Shown here: in pieces, positions 4,451-9,127 of the stretch | How the letters are laid out: every line of letters starts with the position of its first letter | How positions within the stretch are numbered: position 1 is the stretch's first letter | Assembly: GCA_005801395.1 (NCBI GenBank) | Contig: SYDV01000078.1 | Coordinates: forward strand, 1 to 9,127 | Source of the DNA: Planctomycetia bacterium | GTDB lineage: Bacteria; Planctomycetota; UBA11346 | Direction: 5' to 3' | Length of the DNA: 9,127 nt | Made by a program: the position numbers and the translations under genes | Notes under the pieces: model-generated | Told to the model about the DNA's origin: nothing | The model's input: the letters and a program-made list of their open reading frames with translations, nothing else | The model's database searches: none

Positions 4451-6244
4451 ATGGCCGCATGCACATTTACTTATGCGGATCCACATGCGCCATGCCCACA
4501 TGCCGCGATAGATGGTTCGTCCTACTGTTTATGGCACAATACCACCATCATTAAGAGCGATCCGTATGTACGTGATTTGCTCAAACGTGCCGACGCATCA
4601 ACGCAAGGCGACCTCGCTGGATTTCACCTCGCTGGTTTATCATGGCCCAATGCAAAGTGGCCATTGCGCAATTTAATCCATGCAGATTTACGAGATGCTC
4701 ACTTAGACGGTGCGGACTTAAGCGGCGCAGATTTAACCTCCGCTAATTTGAAACGCGCAAGTCTAATGCGTGCAGATTTACGCGGAGCGCAACTGTGCGG
4801 TGCAGATCTTAGTCGCACAAATTTATCACAAGCGGACTTACGTGATGCCAATTTAAGTGGCGCACATTTATCCGGCACCATTCTGAATGGTTGTGATTTA
4901 CGTGGAGCAAATTTAGCTGGTGCACATATCGTTGATTTTTGCTGGAATCGCCGCACTCGTTTTGCCGGTGTTAAAGGATTAGAAGCACAACAAACCAGCT
5001 CTAATTATGGTGATCCCACACAAGCTTTCCCTGCGCCGCTGGCAATGGCAGACCACAGTGACAAAGAACCGTCTGCATTAAACGACCCCGATCCAGCTCA
5101 GGAAAAAACGCACGTCTACGCACCTGTCATTACTGGTTTTATTACACCTCAACAATCACATGTGCCGACCCCGAACACTCCTGAGATTTCTCCTGAAGTA
5201 ACAGTGTCATCATGGCGATCGCGCATCGCACTGGCCGCATCTTTGACCATTGCTTTGGGCGGAGCGGGTTTTGGCTATTGGGGTTGGTCGCGCGCTCAAA
5301 TCACAAAGTCACCAAATAATAACAACACTCATTTAACCATTGAAGTTGCCAATCTGCAGCAGCAACATGAAGCCGATCTCAGTGAAATTATGCGCCTGCA
5401 AGAGAAGCTGCGTGAAAATTCCGATCAATCAACCAAAGCCAAACAAGATGCTGCCGTTGCCAGAGCACAAAGTGACAGCATGCGCTCCGCATTACATGCG
5501 AGCGAAAATGACTTAATACGCCTACATACAGCGCATGACCAAGTTGTTATTTTAGAACAAAAAATAGTTCAGTTGACGAACCTCAACACCGAGTTGGCAA
5601 AAAACAGCGCCCGCGAAGCCGATATTGGTCGGATTTTAGTCAACGGCGTAGATCAGCTGCGCGACGCAAATAACGGCCTAACCAAAGAGCGTGATCAACT
5701 CGCCATTGATCGCACGCATCTCACGTCGGTTGAAAATGAACTCGCAAAATTGCGTGCCAATTTTAATAAATTAAGCCACGAACGGGACACCTTACTGGCA
5801 AATAATCAGCAATTAACTGGCGACCTTCAATCTGCCACGCGCGATATCGAACGCTATCTTGCACGAGTTAATGCCACTCATTTGCAAGATTATCTCACGG
5901 GTGACAATAACACGGTTCCTCTGCTTGCCATACAAGCTGGTAAACCATTAGCCCTGACTGGTGATTATTTACTGACTTTGCGAGTCGATCATGGTTCGCA
6001 GCCAGAAACCGTTCTTACCAAAATTGTCGTGCAACGCCCCAACTCCGCCACGAATCCTGATATAACCGTGGTGTTATATGACGAACAACATCAACCGCTT
6101 CGTCGTTTAGCCTATAGTTTTCCGCACGTGGATACAGGTCGGCCATTTGTCGCATCAGCCACTGAAGTCGCCTGCGAACGGTTTCCCGCTTATGCACGTA
6201 TCTACGTTACACCTGGGTTAGATGGTCTCTCTGCTAAACGTTAA
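4451..6244 (+). CDS. Membrane-anchored pentapeptide-repeat and coiled-coil protein with a Cys3His motif
   Basis: This 597-aa protein is a mosaic I do not recognise as a named family. Residues 4-29 hold a regular C-x10-C-x10-C-x2-H motif (Cys4, Cys15, Cys26, His29), probably a small zinc site like those seen at the start of other bacterial proteins. Residues 53-162 are A(D/N)LxX pentapeptides; Leu/Ile recurs every five residues from 75 to 160 (about 18 units), enough for a four-coil right-handed beta helix. A Pro/Ser/Thr-rich linker (185-255) leads to one membrane span (about 259-278), a long coiled coil (about 295-470) and a beta-rich, probably globular end (485-597). The pentapeptide part would be cytoplasmic and the coiled coil periplasmic if the N-terminus stays inside; flanking charges do not settle this. 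AGGAG stands 5 nt before the ATG. It follows the TPR gene by 37 nt, so both may form one envelope complex. Confidence 0.9.
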   Translation: MAACTFTYADPHAPCPHAAIDGSSYCLWHNTTIIKSDPYVRDLLKRADASTQGDLAGFHLAGLSWPNAKWPLRNLIHADLRDAHLDGADLSGADLTSANLKRASLMRADLRGAQLCGADLSRTNLSQADLRDANLSGAHLSGTILNGCDLRGANLAGAHIVDFCWNRRTRFAGVKGLEAQQTSSNYGDPTQAFPAPLAMADHSDKEPSALNDPDPAQEKTHVYAPVITGFITPQQSHVPTPNTPEISPEVTVSSWRSRIALAASLTIALGGAGFGYWGWSRAQITKSPNNNNTHLTIEVANLQQQHEADLSEIMRLQEKLRENSDQSTKAKQDAAVARAQSDSMRSALHASENDLIRLHTAHDQVVILEQKIVQLTNLNTELAKNSAREADIGRILVNGVDQLRDANNGLTKERDQLAIDRTHLTSVENELAKLRANFNKLSHERDTLLANNQQLTGDLQSATRDIERYLARVNATHLQDYLTGDNNTVPLLAIQAGKPLALTGDYLLTLRVDHGSQPETVLTKIVVQRPNSATNPDITVVLYDEQHQPLRRLAYSFPHVDTGRPFVASATEVACERFPAYARIYVTPGLDGLSAKR

Positions 6245-6291
6245 ATTTTTATTAGCCAAAATTGTTTTATAGCGAAAACCGAGACAAATAG

Positions 6292-6618
6292 TTAGCCATA
6301 AATTGAAAACGCGATGACAACACCAGTAATGGCGAGGATCCATGCCAACCACAGCCACCATGGTATCGGGCGAGCTGGTGGTTGGAGCGCTTGACTGATG
6401 GACGATTGGCGACTGGCGCTAATTTGCGCAGATCGTTTACGAGCTTCACCAAGGATCTGTTCGGATAATTTATTATCTCGAATCGGTATGTGGCTCAGGC
6501 CACCAACTTCACCACGACGTGCTAGTAAGGCATCATAGAGCACGCGCGAATCGCGGCGCTCGGCCTCGTCTTTGGCTTCTCGGTCAACAACCGAATAAAT
6601 GTCTTCTGGTTCAGGCAT
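6292..6618 (-). CDS. Small tail-anchored-like membrane protein of unknown function
   Basis: This 108-aa protein has a charged, helical N-terminal part rich in Glu/Arg (DREAKDEAERRDSRVLYDAL, 12-31; EARKRSAQISASRQ, 58-71) and a single C-terminal membrane span (PWWLWLAWILAITGVVIAFSIYG, about 86-108) with no signal peptide. It would sit in the inner membrane with its bulk in the cytoplasm. I know no family for it. Starts at 6690, 6630 and 6618 are possible; none has a good Shine-Dalgarno. I prefer 6618 because the extra 24 residues look like translated leader, and TTGTCA followed 16 bp later by TAACAC could be a weak promoter inside that stretch. It converges on the pentapeptide gene with 47 bp between stops, and no clear terminator is visible there. 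Real gene likely; start uncertain. Confidence 0.65.
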   Translation of the reverse strand: MPEPEDIYSVVDREAKDEAERRDSRVLYDALLARRGEVGGLSHIPIRDNKLSEQILGEARKRSAQISASRQSSISQALQPPARPIPWWLWLAWILAITGVVIAFSIYG

Positions 6619-6690
6619 AGTCGTTCGCATCAGGTGGTACGGGGTGTTATCGTTCCCGTTGCCGCTGACAATGCACAGATTCTGCACCAT

Positions 6691-6982
6691 TTGTTTACGG
6701 TTTGGCTGGATTTGTTGGTGTCTGGGTCGATGCCGCAGGTGAAACCGACGTTTATGCAGGGAACGGCGGCGTGGTTACCACTACTGAACTAACCTCCCGT
6801 GAAATCCTAAACACCCAAAGCAATAACGACGCAAGTGCGCCGTTATTCCGTCGCATCGGCGTCTTATCTTTGTCCCTGAAAGCGTCGAACCTATCCCCAT
6901 GCCCGGCAGGCATATCCAAAGCAAAGAGTGGTTCCGCTGAACTTAACTGACGGTCAGACGACCATGATTAAGATCACCGTCG
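6691..6982. other. Intergenic stretch without a supported gene
   Basis: Between the small membrane protein and rseP there are about 290 bases in which I see no convincing gene. An 82-codon plus-strand frame (6702-6950) starts with TTG, has no Shine-Dalgarno, and its product resembles no family I know. The stretch contains the hairpin at 6822-6847 and a looser dyad GACGGT/ACCGTC (6949-6954 and 6976-6981) next to the rseP stop codon. A decayed gene cannot be excluded. Confidence 0.6.
6822..6847 (-). terminator. Strong hairpin downstream of rseP, possible terminator
   Basis: AATAACGACGC (6822-6832) and GCGCCGTTATT (6837-6847) form an 11-bp stem closed by a 4-nt loop. Read from the minus strand, the only non-Watson-Crick position becomes a G-U pair, so the RNA stem is unbroken in that direction, whereas the plus-strand RNA has an A-C mismatch. 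This favours a role in the rseP transcript, whose stop codon lies 136 bp upstream in that sense. The 3' arm ends in TTATT, followed by GCTTT, not a clean T tract, so termination is plausible but not certain. Confidence 0.45.
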
Positions 6983-9127
6983 TTATATCAATCCGATCAG
7001 GCGCAGCACATCCAAGCCAATAACGTACAGCATGAGCGAAGCGACCATCATTAAGCCGATCCACATAGCAATGTTACGCGCCCACGGCGCCAGTGGTTTG
7101 CCCGTCGCCGTTTCGATACCGAGAAACAATAATTGACCACCGTCGGTAATCGGGATGGGCAATAAATTAATCAGAAATAAGTTCAACCCGATCAGCGCCA
7201 TTAATTCTAAATATTTAATAAAGCCAAAGCGTTCAACGCTGCCTTTAAGCATGCTAAAAATACCGATCGGACCGGTTAAGGATTTGTTGGGATCTAAGCC
7301 ACCTTGCTCCGGTGATTGAAAAAATTTGGGGATAATTTGCAGCGTTTTCACGATCATCGTGTAGGCCGCTGTATTGGCGATGCTGAATGCTTCCGTCCAG
7401 TTTTCCAATTCGTAAATACGCATCGCCAACGGTTCGTGTAAAATAGCGACACCTGGATCACGCGGAGTCACGGTATGAGATATAGGATCATTTGCACCAC
7501 GCATGACTTCCAGAGCATATTCACCTTCAGCCAAAGGCACCAAACCAATAATCCAATCCTTGGCGACAAGACCTTTTAATAAATTCGACCAACCTGCTTC
7601 GCTCATGGCCCGTGGTGACACCGTCAGGGAACTACCATCTCGAGTTGCCAGCGCCAAGACACCATCATTGGATGCAGTTACTTTACGACCTACTAAAGAT
7701 TTTAATAAACTTGGCTGCACACCACCAGATAATTTATCGATTAACCCTGCGCTCTTTTCAAAATCCAAAGCCACGGCATCGACTTTGCTCACGGGAATCA
7801 ATACGCGCGTTCCACCTGATACGGTGGCGACTTCAAAACTGCCGAGGTAATTAGCCGCGTTTTTCGGTTTGCCGATGTCGATAATCGCATCGCCAGGTTT
7901 AATGCCGGCGACCACCAATGGAGATGGCTTACCATCGAAAGTATCAGGTAACACGGGGACAAAACCAATGACTGGTTCAACTCCGGCACCTAATAAACGG
8001 CGACCGTGCACATCACGACCGCGAACACTGATATCTAATTCGACGCCATCACGCCACACACGCACAGCGATCGGTTTATCTGAAGCCAATGAAGCGCGCG
8101 TCTTCGCAATAAATCCAGAGGTGCCAGCCACAGGTTGCCCATTTACGGACACCACAATATCGCCCGGATTTAACCCAGCTACGTCATATCCTGGTGATAA
8201 AGTCCCGATGCGTACAGGAAAACCCGCCATGAAAAACGAATCGAGAACATTCCCCGCATAGGCCATCGTTACCGTTCGGGTTGATGATCCACTAATCGTT
8301 AGTGCGACCGTACTGCCCACATGTGGTTGCAATAAATCATATAATTCCTGGCCATTAACTTGCGCTGGCACTGGCGTGCCTGCAATTGCTGAAATATATT
8401 CGCCCACTCGCGGTCTATCCGCTGGTAACACGCCAGATGCTGCTACGGCATCAATAATCACGGTTCCTGCAATCGGACGAATACCTAGCGTTAATCGACC
8501 GTTGCTAAAATCAGGATCTGGAGCAACGCCTGGACCTTCGGCTGGCAAACGTAAAATTTGGGTTTTCCCTTCGGCATCACGGCGCTCCACATTCAACACA
8601 ATGGGCTCACGGCCATTGCTGATAATAGCCATTTGCACCGAATCAAAATCGCGGGTTTTTTCGCCGTTAATACTTAAAATACGATCGCCTTGGCGCAGCC
8701 CTAAACGAACGGCGGCGCTCGGAATCGCGTTACCCTTAATGTCGCGAACTTCGGCCACCATCGCGCCAACGATAGGTTCAATGGTTGGCTTTCCATACCA
8801 CGCAATACCCAATAAAATAATATAACTGCTGATCAAATTAAAGAGCACCCCGCCCAATAAAATTAACGCCTGCCACCACCACGTTTTCGACAAATAACTT
8901 TTCGGATCTTTTTTCGTTTCACCATCGACTTCACTAGGCAGATCTTCTTGCCCCAGCATTTTTACATAGCCGCCCAATGGCAGCAGTGACAACGCGTACT
9001 CGGTTTCACCAATTTGTTTACGAATAATGACTGGACCAAAACCAATGGAGAATCGATCGACACGAACTCCCGCCCATTTAGCAAATAAGAAGTGCCCTAG
9101 TTCATGAATGAAGATGACAAAGCCAAA
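6983..9127 (-). CDS. rseP: RseP-type site-2 zinc metalloprotease with several PDZ domains (5' end outside window)
   Basis: The open frame continues to the right edge, giving 714 visible residues; only the first few are missing, since the active-site HELGH (His8, Glu9, His12) is already present in the first membrane span. Next come LPLGGYVKMLGQED (49-62), a second span with GGVLFN (92-97), and a long periplasmic part with at least three PDZ-like units (about 119-195, 307-370, 387-455), marked by GLRQGDRILSING, GLNPGDIVVSVNG and GIKPGDAIIDIG. LTGPIGI (617-623), a span ending NLLPIPITDGG (Asp662, the expected third zinc ligand) and a last span (about 686-707) follow. The family cuts membrane-bound anti-sigma factors and leftover signal peptides. 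Oddities: E. coli RseP is only about 450 aa, and the usual LDGG motif reads TDGG here. The 669-residue reading from a TTG at 8992 is an artefact of requiring a start codon. Confidence 0.93.
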   Translation of the reverse strand, partial: FGFVIFIHELGHFLFAKWAGVRVDRFSIGFGPVIIRKQIGETEYALSLLPLGGYVKMLGQEDLPSEVDGETKKDPKSYLSKTWWWQALILLGGVLFNLISSYIILLGIAWYGKPTIEPIVGAMVAEVRDIKGNAIPSAAVRLGLRQGDRILSINGEKTRDFDSVQMAIISNGREPIVLNVERRDAEGKTQILRLPAEGPGVAPDPDFSNGRLTLGIRPIAGTVIIDAVAASGVLPADRPRVGEYISAIAGTPVPAQVNGQELYDLLQPHVGSTVALTISGSSTRTVTMAYAGNVLDSFFMAGFPVRIGTLSPGYDVAGLNPGDIVVSVNGQPVAGTSGFIAKTRASLASDKPIAVRVWRDGVELDISVRGRDVHGRRLLGAGVEPVIGFVPVLPDTFDGKPSPLVVAGIKPGDAIIDIGKPKNAANYLGSFEVATVSGGTRVLIPVSKVDAVALDFEKSAGLIDKLSGGVQPSLLKSLVGRKVTASNDGVLALATRDGSSLTVSPRAMSEAGWSNLLKGLVAKDWIIGLVPLAEGEYALEVMRGANDPISHTVTPRDPGVAILHEPLAMRIYELENWTEAFSIANTAAYTMIVKTLQIIPKFFQSPEQGGLDPNKSLTGPIGIFSMLKGSVERFGFIKYLELMALIGLNLFLINLLPIPITDGGQLLFLGIETATGKPLAPWARNIAMWIGLMMVASLMLYVIGLDVLRLIGLI

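Noticed and set aside
4699..4956. Minus-strand frame with a regular Ala-Pro-Arg-Lys-Ser repeat
   Set aside because: The regularity is only the reverse complement of the pentapeptide coding repeat; no ribosome site or independent evidence.
6233..6256. GCTAA/TTAGC dyad at the end of the pentapeptide gene as a terminator
   Set aside because: Only five weak pairs around a 14-nt loop, with no GC-rich stem; not enough to call.
6702..6950. 82-codon plus-strand frame in the gap before rseP
   Set aside because: TTG start, no Shine-Dalgarno, no family resemblance, and a strong hairpin in its middle; kept as non-coding.

Overview
The window reads as chromosomal DNA from a Gram-negative, probably flagellated bacterium. 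Four things suggest this: an LpxL/HtrB-type lipid A acyltransferase, a FlgM-type anti-sigma factor, a large RseP-type site-2 protease with several PDZ domains, and envelope proteins with a Sec signal or a membrane anchor. A PVC-group organism, perhaps Planctomycetota, is my tentative guess, based on the long RseP and the style of the gene set. No phylogenetic marker in the window proves it. I see no rRNA, tRNA, CRISPR array, transposase or phage gene.

Layout. Positions 1-166 hold a near-perfect inverted repeat with a 28-bp arm, then unassigned sequence. Positions 167-2140 form a tightly packed minus-strand group: an LpxL-like acyltransferase, then a small unknown protein that overlaps it by 11 nt, then a sulfite-oxidase-like molybdopterin enzyme 5 nt further on. 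A 231-bp divergent intergenic region follows, rich in inverted repeats. On the plus strand come a single-cluster [4Fe-4S] ferredoxin with its own terminator-like hairpin (2372-2688), and then a close-packed set of three: FlgM-like anti-sigma factor (2804-3106), secreted TPR protein with a His-rich tail (3118-4413), and a membrane-anchored pentapeptide-repeat/coiled-coil protein (4451-6244). On the minus strand again are a small tail-anchored-like membrane protein (6292-6618), a gene-poor gap with a strong hairpin (6822-6847), and the 3' part of rseP, which runs off the right edge of the window.

How the genes may work together. The acyltransferase and RseP belong to envelope construction and envelope stress control. 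The ferredoxin and the molybdoenzyme are redox proteins, but they lie in separate, divergent units. The least ordinary part is the FlgM-TPR-pentapeptide set. An exported TPR scaffold sits next to a protein whose parts are a Cys3His motif, about 18 pentapeptide repeats, one membrane span, a long coiled coil and a beta-rich tail. This suggests an envelope-spanning scaffold. I do not recognise it as a described system, and its function cannot be read from this sequence alone.
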